Source of the DNA: Terriglobales bacterium
GTDB taxonomy: Bacteria > Acidobacteriota > Terriglobia > Terriglobales > Acidobacteriaceae
Direction of reading: 5' to 3'
Assembly: GCA_035573675.1 (NCBI GenBank)
Contig: DATMAB010000027.1
Location: 248,001 to 312,000 of the forward strand
Length of the DNA: 64,000 nt
How positions within the stretch are numbered: position 1 is the first letter of the stretch; the number at the start of each line of letters is the position of its first letter. This document shows, one piece after another, positions 1-11,615 of this stretch. The translations under genes were made by a program, and so were the position numbers. The notes beneath the pieces are model-generated. The model ran no database searches. It had not been told where the DNA came from and saw only the letters and a program-made list of their open reading frames with translations.

Positions 1-1
1 G

Positions 2-79
2 GAGCGCCTGGAGGTATTCCGCCGCGTACGCGACCAGATCGCAGCGCGAATCCGGGAAGAACTGCTCCCGCAAGGCTGA
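2..79 (+). CDS. C-terminal end of a gene, probably arsenate reductase / low-molecular-weight phosphatase
   Basis: The window opens inside a gene. The frame from base 2 to the TGA at 77-79 reads as 25 residues, beginning ERLEVFRRVRDQIAARI. An amphipathic helix of the type ERLxxFRRVRDxIxxRI is typical of the C-terminus of thioredoxin-coupled ArsC/LMW-phosphatase-fold arsenate reductases. The catalytic part lies outside the window, so the family call rests on this short tail only. Confidence 0.45.
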   Translation, partial: ERLEVFRRVRDQIAARIREELLPQG

Positions 80-409
80 GCGCAGAGGTCGCAAAAGAAA
101 AAGCTCAGCCCCGGATGGACATGGATGCGCACGGATCAGGATCAACGTGACTGTTTGCAGTTCTTCGTTCACGGTTCATCGTTCGCTCTTCACAATTCGC
201 CCATTGCAAATCTCCGCTCGACGTTCCTACCTGCACCACTCTCGCGCTATTAACCCATTAGGGACTTGACGAATCCCCGGCGGTGCGTTCAATAGAGGCG
301 ACACTGACGAATCGATTCTGCGCTCGCGTTCCCCGGAGAAAAGTTTTTCGTGCTAGGATGCAGCGCGGTTTGAATTCATCCATCATCAGAAAGTTTCTTA
401 GGCTCGCAC
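80..409. other. Intergenic region upstream of dnaA
   Basis: This 330-base gap holds no convincing gene. Bases about 110-140 carry a degenerate 'cggatggacatggatgcgcacggat' type spacer repeat and bases 160-215 an iterated 'gttcacggttcatcgttcgctcttcac' type repeat, both found elsewhere in the window. A TTGACG hexamer at 266-271 could be a -35 element, but no good -10 follows at the right distance. I found no clear full-match DnaA box here. The dnaA promoter should lie in the right half. Confidence 0.5.
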
Positions 410-1783
410 ATGTCGCTCTCATCCGCCGCAGCCGCCGCCGCCAATCCATGGGCGCGCATCCTGGACCGGCTGCAACAGAAGGTCACGCGCCACTCCTATG
501 ACACCTGGCTGCGGCCCACGCGCTTCAGCCACACGCGCGGCAAGATCCTTGTTGTGCGCGTGCCCACGCCCGAATTCGCTCACCTGGGCGACAAGTACGG
601 CGACGTCATCCACGAAGCCATCGAGATGCTGGGCATGGACTATGAGGACGTGGAATTCGTCACGCCCGAGCAGGACCCGGCGGCGACTCCGGTGCGCCAG
701 GATGGCGGGTTTGCAGCCGTGGGCACCAGCGGCCGTGCCGTGCAGGGGCGCTTCGACTGGGACGGCGCCGCGCAGCTCAACCCGCGCTACACTTTCGACG
801 CCTTCGTCATCGGCGCCGGCAACCAGTTCGCGCACGCCGCGGCGCTGGCCGTGGCCGAGCGTCCCTCGCGCGCCTACAACCCGCTGTTCCTGTACGGCGG
901 CGTGGGCATGGGCAAGACCCACCTCATGCAGGCCATCGGGCACGAGATCAAGCGCCGGGAACCGCAGCGCTCCATCGGCTATCTCTCGAGCGAGAAGTTC
1001 ACCAACGAGGTGATCCACTCGCTGCGCTACGACAAGATGTCCAGCTTCCGCGACCGCTTCCGCAACATGGACGTGCTGCTCATCGACGACATCCAGTTCC
1101 TGGCGCAGAAGGAGCGGACGCAGGAGGAGTTCTTCCATACCTTCAACGCGCTGCACGAGGCGCAGAAGCAGATCGTGATCGCCAGCGACCGCCCGCCCAA
1201 GGAGCTGGCGGAGATCGAGGACCGGCTGCGCTCGCGCTTCGAGTGGGGATTGATCGCCGACATCCAGCCGCCCGACCTGGAAACCAAGGTCGCCATCCTG
1301 CAGAAGAAGGCGGAAGGGGAGCGCGTGCCTCTGCCCACCGACGTGGCCCTCTACATCGCCTCCAACATTCGCTCCAACGTGCGCGAGTTGGAAGGGGCGC
1401 TGATCCGGCTGATCGCCTACTCCTCGCTCACCGCTACGCCTCTGAACCTGCAGACGGCACAGCAGGTCCTGAAGAACATCATCGACGCGCAGACGCGCAA
1501 GGTGACCATCGAGGCCATCCAGAAGGCGGTGGCGGAACAGTTCGGCATGCGGGTGGTGGAAATCAAGGCGCGCAATAACTCGCGCGCTGTCGTCTATCCA
1601 CGGCAGATCGCCATGTACCTGGCCAAGCATCTGACGGAGTGCTCGCTGCCGGAAATCGGCCGCCAGTTCGGCGGCAAGCACCACACCACGGTCATGCATT
1701 CCGTGGACAAGATCGAGCACGTCCGCAAGACAGACAAGGATTTGAACAGGCTGCTTAACAAGCTGACCGAGACCCTGACTTAA
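410..1783 (+). CDS. dnaA: Chromosomal replication initiator protein DnaA
   Basis: This 457-residue protein is the AAA+ initiator that binds DnaA boxes at oriC and loads the helicase. Residues 12-90 form the N-terminal DnaB-interaction domain ([12 protein letters not shown]..). The linker is short. The Walker A motif GGVGMGKT lies at 163-170 and the Walker B LLIDDIQF is centred on D226-D227. The C-terminal box-binding helix-turn-helix carries the signature [15 protein letters not shown]. The ATG at 410 gives the normal family length. It is followed by dnaN 295 bases downstream, the usual origin-proximal order. Nothing essential is missing. Confidence 0.98.
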   Translation: MSLSSAAAAAANPWARILDRLQQKVTRHSYDTWLRPTRFSHTRGKILVVRVPTPEFAHLGDKYGDVIHEAIEMLGMDYEDVEFVTPEQDPAATPVRQDGGFAAVGTSGRAVQGRFDWDGAAQLNPRYTFDAFVIGAGNQFAHAAALAVAERPSRAYNPLFLYGGVGMGKTHLMQAIGHEIKRREPQRSIGYLSSEKFTNEVIHSLRYDKMSSFRDRFRNMDVLLIDDIQFLAQKERTQEEFFHTFNALHEAQKQIVIASDRPPKELAEIEDRLRSRFEWGLIADIQPPDLETKVAILQKKAEGERVPLPTDVALYIASNIRSNVRELEGALIRLIAYSSLTATPLNLQTAQQVLKNIIDAQTRKVTIEAIQKAVAEQFGMRVVEIKARNNSRAVVYPRQIAMYLAKHLTECSLPEIGRQFGGKHHTTVMHSVDKIEHVRKTDKDLNRLLNKLTETLT

Positions 1784-2078
1784 TGCGGCGCGGCCTTGAC
1801 CGGCTTTTCCACCCCGGCACCGTAATGACTGCTGTGGAATGCCTGTGGAAGACGTGGGAAAAGGCCGACCGCCGACCACGACATCTTGGGTTGTTCAGCC
1901 GGAAGAGCTCCGGACGGCCGTCCTCGACACATGAAGTTTGACCTGGAAGGTATAGGTTATAAGTCGTTTGGACTTGATTCCCACATTTCCCCAACGCCTG
2001 CTGCTACGGCTTTATGGGTCTAGGGTTTTGATGTAACGTAACGGAAGCAGTCCTAACGCCCCAAGGACAAACTGGACT
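1784..2078. other. dnaA-dnaN intergenic region with degenerate DnaA-box-like sites (candidate oriC part)
   Basis: Three sequences resemble the DnaA box TTATCCACA in one or other orientation: TTTTCCACC at 1805-1813, TGTGGAATG at 1833-1841 and TGTGGAAGA at 1844-1852. Each matches only 6 to 7 of 9 positions. A less GC-rich stretch around 1935-1995 follows. The position between dnaA and dnaN is a common origin site, but the boxes are weak, so this is a candidate only. The dnaN leader, with AAGGAC as ribosome site, is at the right end. Confidence 0.35.
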
Positions 2079-3197
2079 ATGGAGATATCCGTCAGCCGGT
2101 CGGATCTTCTGAAAGAACTTGCCACCACCCAGGGTGTGGTGGAGCGCAAGGCCACGATTCCCATCCTGTCGAACCTCTTGCTGGAAGCCGAGGGCGACAA
2201 GCTCTCCATCACGGCCACCGATCTCGACCTCAGCCTGCGCGTTTCGTGCCCGGCGAAAGTCAAGAAGGATGGAGCCTGTACCATCCCAGCGCGCAAGTTC
2301 CACGATTACGTGAAGCTGCTGCCGGAGGGAGACCTTTCACTGAAGCTGCTGGAGAACCACTGGGTGCAGCTCCGGCTTGGGCGCTCCAACACCAAGATGG
2401 TAGGCATGGCGCGCAGCAACTTCCCCAGCATGCCGCCGTTCCCGACGGCCGGGACCATCAAGCTGCCGGCGAAGGTCCTGCAGACGCTGATCGGCAAGAC
2501 GATTTTCGCCATCTCCAACGAGGAATCGCGATACACGCTGAACGGCGCGCTGATGGTGTTGAAGCCCGAGTCCATCACCATGGTGGCCACCGACGGGCAC
2601 CGCCTGGCGCACATCGAGAACACCGCGGCGAAGCCCGAGGGTTTGACCGGCGGAGAGATGCGCACGCTCATCCCCCGCAAGGCCATGAGCGAACTCAATA
2701 CTTTGCTGGCGGATACCGACGCCGAATCCGTGGAGTTCGCGCGTGACGAATCCACGCTGCACTTCCGCGTAGGCGGGCGCTTGCTGGCCTCCCGCCAGCT
2801 CACCGGCCAGTTCCCCAACTTCGAAGCCGTGCTGCCCAAGGACAACACCAAGGTCGTGCGCGTGGCCTGCGATGAGATCTCCGGCGCCATCCAGCGCGTG
2901 GCCCAGTTCGCCGACGAGCGCTCCGGCGCCATCCGCCTGCGCCTGGAGAAGAACGAGCTCAAAGTGTCGTCGTCGTCGATGGAAACCGGCGAATCCGAGG
3001 ATTCGCTCGAGACCAGCTACGCCGCCGAGCCCATCACGATCGGCTTCAATTCGCATTATCTGCTGGACTTCCTTAAGGCCGTTGGTTCCGGTGACGTCGC
3101 GCTCGAGTTCAAGGACGAACAATCCGCCGGCCAGCTCCGCCCCGCCGACGGCGATCCGTACAAGTACCGCTACATTGTGATGCCCATGCGGATTTGA
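2079..3197 (+). CDS. dnaN: DNA polymerase III beta subunit (sliding clamp)
   Basis: This 372-residue protein forms the ring-shaped processivity clamp of DNA polymerase III. It has the usual three-domain length. It starts MEISVSRSDLLKELATTQGVVERKATIPILSN, which is the family N-terminus, and ends with the conserved YRYIVMPMRI. The ATG at 2079 is preceded by AAGGAC at a suitable distance. It lies downstream of dnaA on the same strand and is followed almost immediately by a TonB-domain gene, with which it may be co-transcribed. Confidence 0.98.
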   Translation: MEISVSRSDLLKELATTQGVVERKATIPILSNLLLEAEGDKLSITATDLDLSLRVSCPAKVKKDGACTIPARKFHDYVKLLPEGDLSLKLLENHWVQLRLGRSNTKMVGMARSNFPSMPPFPTAGTIKLPAKVLQTLIGKTIFAISNEESRYTLNGALMVLKPESITMVATDGHRLAHIENTAAKPEGLTGGEMRTLIPRKAMSELNTLLADTDAESVEFARDESTLHFRVGGRLLASRQLTGQFPNFEAVLPKDNTKVVRVACDEISGAIQRVAQFADERSGAIRLRLEKNELKVSSSSMETGESEDSLETSYAAEPITIGFNSHYLLDFLKAVGSGDVALEFKDEQSAGQLRPADGDPYKYRYIVMPMRI

Positions 3198-3213
3198 GGT
3201 GCAGGCGAAAGCG

Positions 3214-4155
3214 ATGACCTACAAGTCGAAGCGCATTTGGGCCCCGGTTCTTGGGGCCCTTCTGGTTTCGGGCGCGCTGACGGGCGCTCAGGAAACGCCC
3301 GTTGAGAAACAGCCGAAGCGGATTCGTGTGTCGCAGGGGGTAGTGGAAGCAAACCTGCTCAAGAAAGTCGCGCCTACGTATCCGGAAGCTGCCAAAGCTG
3401 CTCGTGTTGAAGGCTTGGTAGTCCTGACAGTGATCATTACCGAAGGCGGAAAAATCCAGGAAGTGCGTTTGAGGTCGGGGGATCCCCTGTTAGCGCCCGC
3501 CGCAATGGAAGCTGTCAAGCAGTGGGCATACAAGCCTTACCTGTTGAATGGTGAACCGATTGAGGTCGAGACGACGATCACGGTCAGGTTCCAGCTTCGG
3601 AATCAGCCGCCTCTAGCGCCACAAGCTCTGCCACCAGAGGTCGCTGGCACCTTTACGGGCACTGTCTACCGCAATGACTTCTTCGGTTTCCAATGCGCCC
3701 TTCCTGCCGAGCTTGCAGTGAAGACGAATGAGTTGAAGGGAGGGCTGGGTGGCAGAACCGTGCTGTTGCACGCCTCGGCAGAACAGACCCAATTTCGGCC
3801 CGGCAAGAGCGTGACTCTCATGGCAGAGGATGCAAGGTACTACTGGGGCGAGAAATGGTCCGAGAAAACCGGCGCCGACTATGTTGCAAAGGTCACGCAA
3901 GCCCTCAAGGAAAGAGGCATCCTATCGTCGGGACTACCGACAGAGTTCAGGCTTGGCAAACTCGCCTTCCACCGTCAGAACTACACAACTGAGTCCCCAT
4001 TACGGCCCGTGCAAAGCGTCCTGGCGGCTGTCCATGAAGGGTATGTAATCACAGTCATCTTGATTGGTCCCGGCGAACATGACTTGGACTCCCTATTCAA
4101 TCTCTTCACCGAAGTAAAGGTAACATCGAAATCGCCAAGCAAGGCCAAAGACTAG
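3214..4155 (+). CDS. Exported protein with TonB C-terminal domain
   Basis: This 313-residue protein has a signal peptide or membrane anchor (KRIWAPVLGALLVSGALTGA) and then a TonB C-terminal fold at about residues 40-120. The latter is recognisable from APTYPEAAKAARVEGLVVLTVIITEGGKIQEVRL and the W-x-Y-K-P-Y motif. About 190 residues of unassigned sequence follow, so this is not a standard TonB with a proline-rich spacer. A GTG at 3199 would add five residues; ATG 3214 is preferred because it puts the charged n-region first. It starts just behind dnaN. Acidobacteriota carry many such proteins, and the partner is unknown. Confidence 0.75.
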   Translation: MTYKSKRIWAPVLGALLVSGALTGAQETPVEKQPKRIRVSQGVVEANLLKKVAPTYPEAAKAARVEGLVVLTVIITEGGKIQEVRLRSGDPLLAPAAMEAVKQWAYKPYLLNGEPIEVETTITVRFQLRNQPPLAPQALPPEVAGTFTGTVYRNDFFGFQCALPAELAVKTNELKGGLGGRTVLLHASAEQTQFRPGKSVTLMAEDARYYWGEKWSEKTGADYVAKVTQALKERGILSSGLPTEFRLGKLAFHRQNYTTESPLRPVQSVLAAVHEGYVITVILIGPGEHDLDSLFNLFTEVKVTSKSPSKAKD

Positions 4156-4181
4156 AGTGTCAGAATTCGGTCAGCGCACAC

Positions 4182-4709
4182 ATGGACCTCCGCTACCCTA
4201 TCGGTCCGTTTGATTGGAAGGGATCGGCGACCGCAGACGATCGCCTCCGCTCCATCGAGGCCATCGAGCGCGCCCCGGCGGCGCTGCGCTCGGCGCTTGT
4301 CGGTCTGAACGCCGAGCAGCTCGACACGCCCTATCGGCCCGGCGGATGGACCGTGCGGCAGGTGGCGCATCACGTTCCCGAGAGCCACATGAACGCCTAC
4401 ATCCGCTTCAAGCTGGCGCTCACCGAGGACCAGCCCACCATCAAGCCCTACGACGAGAACCTGTGGTCGCAGACGCCGGACGTCCGGCTGACGCCCATCG
4501 AGACCTCCCTTGCCATCCTGGAGGCGCTGCACCAGCGCTGGGTGATCCTGTTGCGCTCGCTCAAACCCGCCGACTTCGCCCGCACCTTCACCCATCCCCA
4601 GTACGGCAAGACCTTCCCGCTCGATTGGGCGCTGGCCATGTACGCGTGGCACGGCGCCCACCACACCGCGCACATCACGTCGCTGCGCGAGCGCATGGGG
4701 TGGAAGTAA
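4182..4709 (+). CDS. DinB-superfamily protein, YfiT-like putative metal-dependent hydrolase / thiol transferase
   Basis: This 175-residue protein looks like the YfiT/bacillithiol-transferase branch of the DinB fold. It starts MDLRYPIGPFDWKG, and has GGWTVRQVAHHVPESHMNAYIRFKLAL in helix 2 and WALAMYAWHGAHHTAHI near the end. The histidines in VAHHVPESH and WHGAHHTAH fit the His triad that binds a divalent metal. Family members conjugate low-molecular thiols or act as hydrolases, but the substrate here is unknown. No clear ribosome site precedes the ATG at 4182. Confidence 0.8.
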   Translation: MDLRYPIGPFDWKGSATADDRLRSIEAIERAPAALRSALVGLNAEQLDTPYRPGGWTVRQVAHHVPESHMNAYIRFKLALTEDQPTIKPYDENLWSQTPDVRLTPIETSLAILEALHQRWVILLRSLKPADFARTFTHPQYGKTFPLDWALAMYAWHGAHHTAHITSLRERMGWK

Positions 4710-4764
4710 AGGCACTCAACGCAGAGACCGCGGAGATCGCCGAGAACTACTCGCAAAGCAGAAA

Positions 4765-4783
4765 GCCGCCAAGACCTGGCGGC
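4765..4783. terminator. Hairpin between convergent genes
   Basis: GCCGCCA, a five-base loop AGACC, and TGGCGGC form a perfect 7-bp stem. It lies between the rightward DinB-fold gene and the leftward DUF1059 gene. An A-rich stretch lies on the left and a weak T-rich stretch on the right, so it could terminate from both sides. Confidence 0.4.
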
Positions 4784-4813
4784 TGGTTGGTAATTTGTCA
4801 GACGTTGCGAGCC

Positions 4814-5020
4814 CTACGCGGCTGCGGTTCTGCTCTCCGGCTCGTCCTTGAGCATGGAGCGGATCTGCTGGCGCAGTTCGGGTGTGTCCTGATGGCCGTG
4901 GCTACGGACGGCGTGCTGCACGGCCACTTCGATGACGTCCTCTTCCGAGCCCGAGATGGCGATGTCGCACGGCTTCTCGGCCGGGAAGTCGCGGCAGTCG
5001 ATGATTTTTCTTCCGGGCAT
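4814..5020 (-). CDS. DUF1059 family small protein
   Basis: This 68-residue protein begins MPGRKIIDCRDFPAEKPCD and contains the pattern of DUF1059 proteins: an N-terminal Cys-Asp segment, then SGSEEDVIEVAVQHAVRSHGH. Function is unknown. The start at 5020 is chosen because the complementary strand has GGAGG six bases upstream. A longer frame reaching 5089 lacks that support and is likely leader. It is transcribed towards the DinB-fold gene. The sequence to gyrB (5021-5274) holds the divergent promoter region. Confidence 0.75.
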   Translation of the reverse strand: MPGRKIIDCRDFPAEKPCDIAISGSEEDVIEVAVQHAVRSHGHQDTPELRQQIRSMLKDEPESRTAAA

Positions 5021-5202
5021 GACGACCTCCGGTGGAGTGGATTTCGGTGGAAAAGCATACTCCCGCTGGATGCGCCCTGGAAGGGGCAAGAGGCGCCTCG
5101 TATTCTCCTGAAAACACGCCGCTTCCAGCCCCCAGAAAACTGCCGCTCTGTGGTAAAATATCTCTGGCTTGGGCGATTACTAAGTTACTGAAATATCAAT
5201 AG

Positions 5203-7914
<2,712 letters not shown>

Positions 7915-7924
7915 ACGGGTGTTT

Positions 7925-8617
7925 ATGGAGCCATTTAATTGGACCTGTCCATTCTGCGATAGGGACACCACAATAACCGGTTCGAACTATCAAGATGATG
8001 CAGCGAACTTCGGCGTGGATAGTGCTGATGGCAAGCTAAGAACGCTTCTCGTTCGCATAGTTTGTCCTAACAAATCTTGCAGGAAATCCACACTCCAGCT
8101 CTTCACCTACGAGCTTAACGGAACATACGGGAACTATTCAGTTGGTGCCTTGCAGAAGAGTTGGACCTTGATTCCACCTTCTCAGGCCAAGGTCTTTCCC
8201 GATTATGTGCCGAAGCAGATTCAAGGCGATTACTTGGAGGCGTGCCTAATAAGGGACTTGAGCCCGAAAGCTTCTGCCACCTTAGCGCGTCGTTGTCTTC
8301 AAGGAATGATTCGCAATTTTTGGGACATCAAGAAGGCAAGGCTGGTTGATGAAGTCAATGAACTCAAGGACAAAGTCGATGGTTTGGTTTGGCAGGCGAT
8401 AGATGGACTCCGAAGAGTCGGGAACATCGGCGCGCACATGGAGGTCGACATAAACGTAATCGTCGACGTAGACGAGGGTGAGGCTGGCAAGTTAATCGGG
8501 CTCATTGAGCTCCTGATGAAAGAGTGGTACATCGCCCGACATGAGCGCGAGCAAAGGGTAAAGGAAGTAATCGCATTAGCCCAAACGAAGCAACAGGCAA
8601 AAGCTACAAAGCCCTAG
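7925..8617 (+). CDS. DUF4145 domain protein with N-terminal zinc-knuckle-like cysteines
   Basis: This 230-residue protein has CPFC at its start and CPNKSC about 40 residues later, a possible zinc site. A DUF4145-type helical domain follows, with LSPKASATLARRCLQGMIRNFWDI and GLRRVGNIGAHMEVD. Function is unknown. DUF4145 domains are often found next to restriction or other defence genes, but here the neighbours are gyrB and another unknown gene. The codons are visibly less GC-rich than gyrB, suggesting transfer. GTG at 7919 is an alternative start two codons upstream. Confidence 0.7.
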   Translation: MEPFNWTCPFCDRDTTITGSNYQDDAANFGVDSADGKLRTLLVRIVCPNKSCRKSTLQLFTYELNGTYGNYSVGALQKSWTLIPPSQAKVFPDYVPKQIQGDYLEACLIRDLSPKASATLARRCLQGMIRNFWDIKKARLVDEVNELKDKVDGLVWQAIDGLRRVGNIGAHMEVDINVIVDVDEGEAGKLIGLIELLMKEWYIARHEREQRVKEVIALAQTKQQAKATKP

Positions 8618-8633
8618 GGCTCAATATTCTGGT

Positions 8634-8665
8634 GAAGGGAAGACAGTCGCGGCAGCCTTCCCTTC
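8634..8665. terminator. Inverted repeat between convergent genes
   Basis: GAAGGGAAG at 8634-8642 and CTTCCCTTC at 8657-8665 form a perfect 9-bp stem with a 14-base loop. It lies between the DUF4145 gene and the oppositely oriented gene at 8693. There is no long T-run, so the terminator call is tentative. Confidence 0.4.
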
Positions 8666-8692
8666 CCCATCATGATGGTTCCGGGAATACCC

Positions 8693-9133
8693 CTAGGTGA
8701 TCTTGAAAGCCTTTCTCAATGGTGCAACCAGTTCGTCAGCGATCTCGTAAATCCAGGCGCCCGCAACGTCCTGATGACCGTCGTACCAATCCTTCGGCCC
8801 ACCTGCTGCTTTCATGTTTCGCGTGAGGGCCGAGCCGATTCCAGCGTAGTCGTGCTGCTTCTTCACACCGGAGATTCGGACGAGCTCGCTGAGCGGAATC
8901 TTCCCGCCCCTGCGGAGCCACTCTTCCATGACAGCTCGGAGCCGAGGCGTTCTGTAGACGAGGCCAGCAAACTTGGTCGCGATTCTCTCAACGGAGCTTG
9001 ATACTTGACTACCGAGCGTCGGCAACGAGATAGTGCCGGTCGGGGACCCGAAAGCGGCGACCATCCGCGACAGGGCCTGCATGATCTCCGGATCCGAACC
9101 ATCGTAGGCAAAGGTGAGTGTTAAGGTTGGCAT
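8693..9133 (-). CDS. Hypothetical protein, 146 residues
   Basis: I do not recognise this protein. It starts MPTLTLTFAYDGSDPEIMQAL. It has an alpha-helical middle (TPRLRAVMEEWLRRGGKIPLSELVRISGV) and a C-terminal half with WYDG and WIYEIADELV. No signal peptide or membrane segment is seen. The ATG at 9133 has AGGT on its strand about ten bases upstream, and the gene is preceded by an unusually AT-rich region with a palindrome. With the DUF4145 gene it forms a small accessory insertion between gyrB and the decarboxylase. Confidence 0.6.
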   Translation of the reverse strand: MPTLTLTFAYDGSDPEIMQALSRMVAAFGSPTGTISLPTLGSQVSSSVERIATKFAGLVYRTPRLRAVMEEWLRRGGKIPLSELVRISGVKKQHDYAGIGSALTRNMKAAGGPKDWYDGHQDVAGAWIYEIADELVAPLRKAFKIT

Positions 9134-9159
9134 AGGGTGCTACCTCCACTCAAATTGTA

Positions 9160-9176
9160 CACTAACTATTTTAGTG
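9160..9176. promoter_or_regulatory. Possible operator: CACTAA-N5-TTAGTG
   Basis: A perfect 6-bp inverted repeat with a 5-base spacer lies in an AT-rich stretch (9150-9225) upstream of the leftward hypothetical gene at 9133 and the rightward decarboxylase gene at 9304. TATAAT-like hexamers occur just to the right (cATATAATAg). It could be a regulator site or part of the promoter. Confidence 0.35.
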
Positions 9177-9303
9177 AGTGCATATAATAGATTAATAATA
9201 TGTTATTTGTATAACGCTGATGGCTGCTGGCCGCCGGTAAGGGGTAGTTTGGCTCAGCCCTCTCAAGGGGTTCCGCGCGGTATGTAGACTGCGAAATGCG
9301 AAC

Positions 9304-10659
9304 ATGGACAAGGAAACACTTCGCATCCTTCACGATGCCCTCGCCCGCTTGGACGCAGGCTTCGCCGAACTGCCCGCGTTAGAGACGGCCATTCCCGGGC
9401 GTGAGCGCATGGAAGAAGTCTTGGCCGCTACCGCCGACCGCCTGCACGACAACTTTCCTTACTTTCATCCGCTCTATGCCGGGCAGATGCTGAAGCCGCC
9501 GCATCCGGTGGCTCGGCTGGCCTACGCTCTGGCCATGTGGATCAATCCCAACAACCACGCCCTCGATGGCGGCCGCGCCAGCTCCGCCATGGAGAAGGAA
9601 GCCGTGGCCGAGATCGCCGCCATGTATGGATGGAAGACCTTCCTCGGGCATCTCTGCGGCGGCGGGACCATGGCGAATCTCGAAGCGCTGTGGGTGGCGG
9701 GACAGTTGCATCCCGGCAAGACGATTTTGGCTTCCGAGCAGGCGCACTACACGCATGGGAGGATCTCCAGCGTCCTGCAGCTCAAGTTCGAGAACGTCGC
9801 CTGCGATACGCTGGGGCGCATGGATGTGGGCGCACTGGAGAAGCGGCTGGCGCGCGGCGACATCGGCGCCGTCGTGGTCACCATGGGCACCACGCCCACG
9901 GGCGCGGTCGATCCGCTTCCTGCGATTCTCGCGCTGCGCGAAAAGCACGGCTTCCGCGTGCATGCCGACGCCGCCTATGGCGGCTACTTCACGCTGGCCG
10001 CGAACCTCGACGCGCCCGCGCGCCAGGCCTTTGAGCGCATCGGCGAGTGCGACTCCATCGTGGTCGATCCCCACAAGCACGGCCTGCAACCTTACGGCTG
10101 CGGCTGCGTGCTGTTCCGCGAGCCGGACGTCGTCCGCTTCTACAAGCACGAGTCGGGCGTTACCTACTTCAGCTCGGCGGAGCTGCACCTGGGCGAGATC
10201 AGCCTGGAGTGCTCGCGTCCGGGCGCTTCGGCCGTGGCGCTGTGGGCCACGCAGCGCCTGCTGCCGCTCGTCAAAGGCGGCGAGTTTGCCGCCGGCCTCG
10301 GCCGCTGCCGCCAGGCCGCGCTCGCGCTCCATCGCAAGCTAAAGGCTGACGCGGGCTGGATCGCCGCCTTCGAGCCCGAGCTGGATATCGTCATCTATGC
10401 CCCGCGCGCCGCGAGCGCGTCCGCCATCTCCCGCCTTTCGCACTGGACGTTCGACGAGGCCGCTCGCCGTGACCTCCACTTGGCTAAGGCGGAAGTGCCC
10501 GCGAAGTTCTTCCAGTCCTCGGCGCCCGAGGTGAAGTGGGACCGCGAGAGCGTCACCTGCCTGCGCTCCGTGCTGATGAAGCCCGAGCATCTCGACTGGC
10601 TCGACCGCATCTGGGAGATCCTCTCCGCGACGGCGGCGGCGCGCCCGGCGGAGCCGTAG
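9304..10659 (+). CDS. PLP-dependent group II decarboxylase family protein
   Basis: This 451-residue fold-type I PLP enzyme belongs to the glutamate/aromatic-amino-acid decarboxylase group. The N-terminal half has GRASSAMEKEAVAEIAAMYGW and the CGGGTMANLEALWVA segment that binds the PLP phosphate. HADAAYGGY holds the Asp that contacts the pyridine nitrogen. K258 in DPHKHGLQPYGCG is the Schiff-base lysine. The substrate cannot be read from sequence. The gene ends four bases before a methyltransferase gene, so the two are probably one operon. Confidence 0.85.
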   Translation: MDKETLRILHDALARLDAGFAELPALETAIPGRERMEEVLAATADRLHDNFPYFHPLYAGQMLKPPHPVARLAYALAMWINPNNHALDGGRASSAMEKEAVAEIAAMYGWKTFLGHLCGGGTMANLEALWVAGQLHPGKTILASEQAHYTHGRISSVLQLKFENVACDTLGRMDVGALEKRLARGDIGAVVVTMGTTPTGAVDPLPAILALREKHGFRVHADAAYGGYFTLAANLDAPARQAFERIGECDSIVVDPHKHGLQPYGCGCVLFREPDVVRFYKHESGVTYFSSAELHLGEISLECSRPGASAVALWATQRLLPLVKGGEFAAGLGRCRQAALALHRKLKADAGWIAAFEPELDIVIYAPRAASASAISRLSHWTFDEAARRDLHLAKAEVPAKFFQSSAPEVKWDRESVTCLRSVLMKPEHLDWLDRIWEILSATAAARPAEP

Positions 10660-10663
10660 ACGC

Positions 10664-11473
10664 ATGTCCGGCGACGAAGTCCGCGGCTGTCCGTTGTGCG
10701 GGCGCGACAATTCCGCCTGCCCGCGCTTGTCTTACGCCGCGCATCCCTGGGTGCTGCGCGAATGTGCCGGCTGCGGCCTGGTGTATCTGGAGAACCCGCC
10801 CCCCTACGAAGCTCTGGAAGCGGACCTCGCCTGGGAGAAGACCTGGGCCGCCGAACATGAACGCCGCTTGTCCGAGGAGCCGGTGTTCGGCCGCGTCGCG
10901 CAAGCCATCAACTGGATGCGCGCACACGTCCTACACCGCGACAAGCTCTCCGAGCTCATCCTGCGCTACGTGGCGCCCGGTCCCGTGCTCGACGTCGGCT
11001 GCGCCGATGGCCGTGCTCTCGACCGCTTGCCTGCCGGTTACATTCCCTTCGGCATCGAGGTCTCGCGCGAGCTGCACGCGCTGGCCGACGCCCGCTTCTC
11101 CCGCCGCGGCGGACGCGCCCTCCGCGCCGACGCCCTCTCCGGCATGCAGCAACTCAGTCATGCCTTCTTCGAAGGCATCGTCATGTGCTCGTTCCTGGAG
11201 CACGAGCGCCAGCCGCGCCAGGCGCTCGAGCGCGCCGCTCTGCTGCTCAAGCCCGGCGCGCGCCTCATCCTGAAAGTCCCCAACTTCGCCTGCTGGAACC
11301 GTGCCGTGCGTGGCGCGCGCTGGTGCGGTTTCCGCTCCCCGGACCACGTGAACTATTTCACGCCCAGGCTGCTCGCGCGCCTGGTCAGCGACTGCGGCCT
11401 GAAAGTGCGCCGCTTCGGCCCTTTCGACCGCTTCCCCACCAGCGACAACATGTGGCTGGTGGCGGAAAAGTGA
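10664..11473 (+). CDS. Class I SAM-dependent methyltransferase with N-terminal zinc ribbon
   Basis: This 269-residue protein starts with CPLCGRDN and, about 25 residues later, CAGCGLVYLENPPP, a zinc-ribbon pattern common in sugar and lipid C-methyltransferase-like enzymes. The SAM site is VLDVGCADGRALDRL. A later VMCSFLEHERQPRQALERAALLLKPGARLILKVPN is the usual motif II/III of the Methyltransf_23 group. The substrate is unknown. It lies four bases downstream of the decarboxylase stop. Confidence 0.85.
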   Translation: MSGDEVRGCPLCGRDNSACPRLSYAAHPWVLRECAGCGLVYLENPPPYEALEADLAWEKTWAAEHERRLSEEPVFGRVAQAINWMRAHVLHRDKLSELILRYVAPGPVLDVGCADGRALDRLPAGYIPFGIEVSRELHALADARFSRRGGRALRADALSGMQQLSHAFFEGIVMCSFLEHERQPRQALERAALLLKPGARLILKVPNFACWNRAVRGARWCGFRSPDHVNYFTPRLLARLVSDCGLKVRRFGPFDRFPTSDNMWLVAEK

Positions 11474-11615
11474 AGTCGCCGCCGCGGACTCAGCCACATA
11501 AGCGCGGATCTCAGTCTTGCCGCCATCCTTGGCGCTCCTTCGTGTCCCTGCCGGTCAAGAAAATGCTTGCAAGCCCCGCGCCCTCCACCGTTCTTCCCCT
11601 GTACGGGAGGAACGT

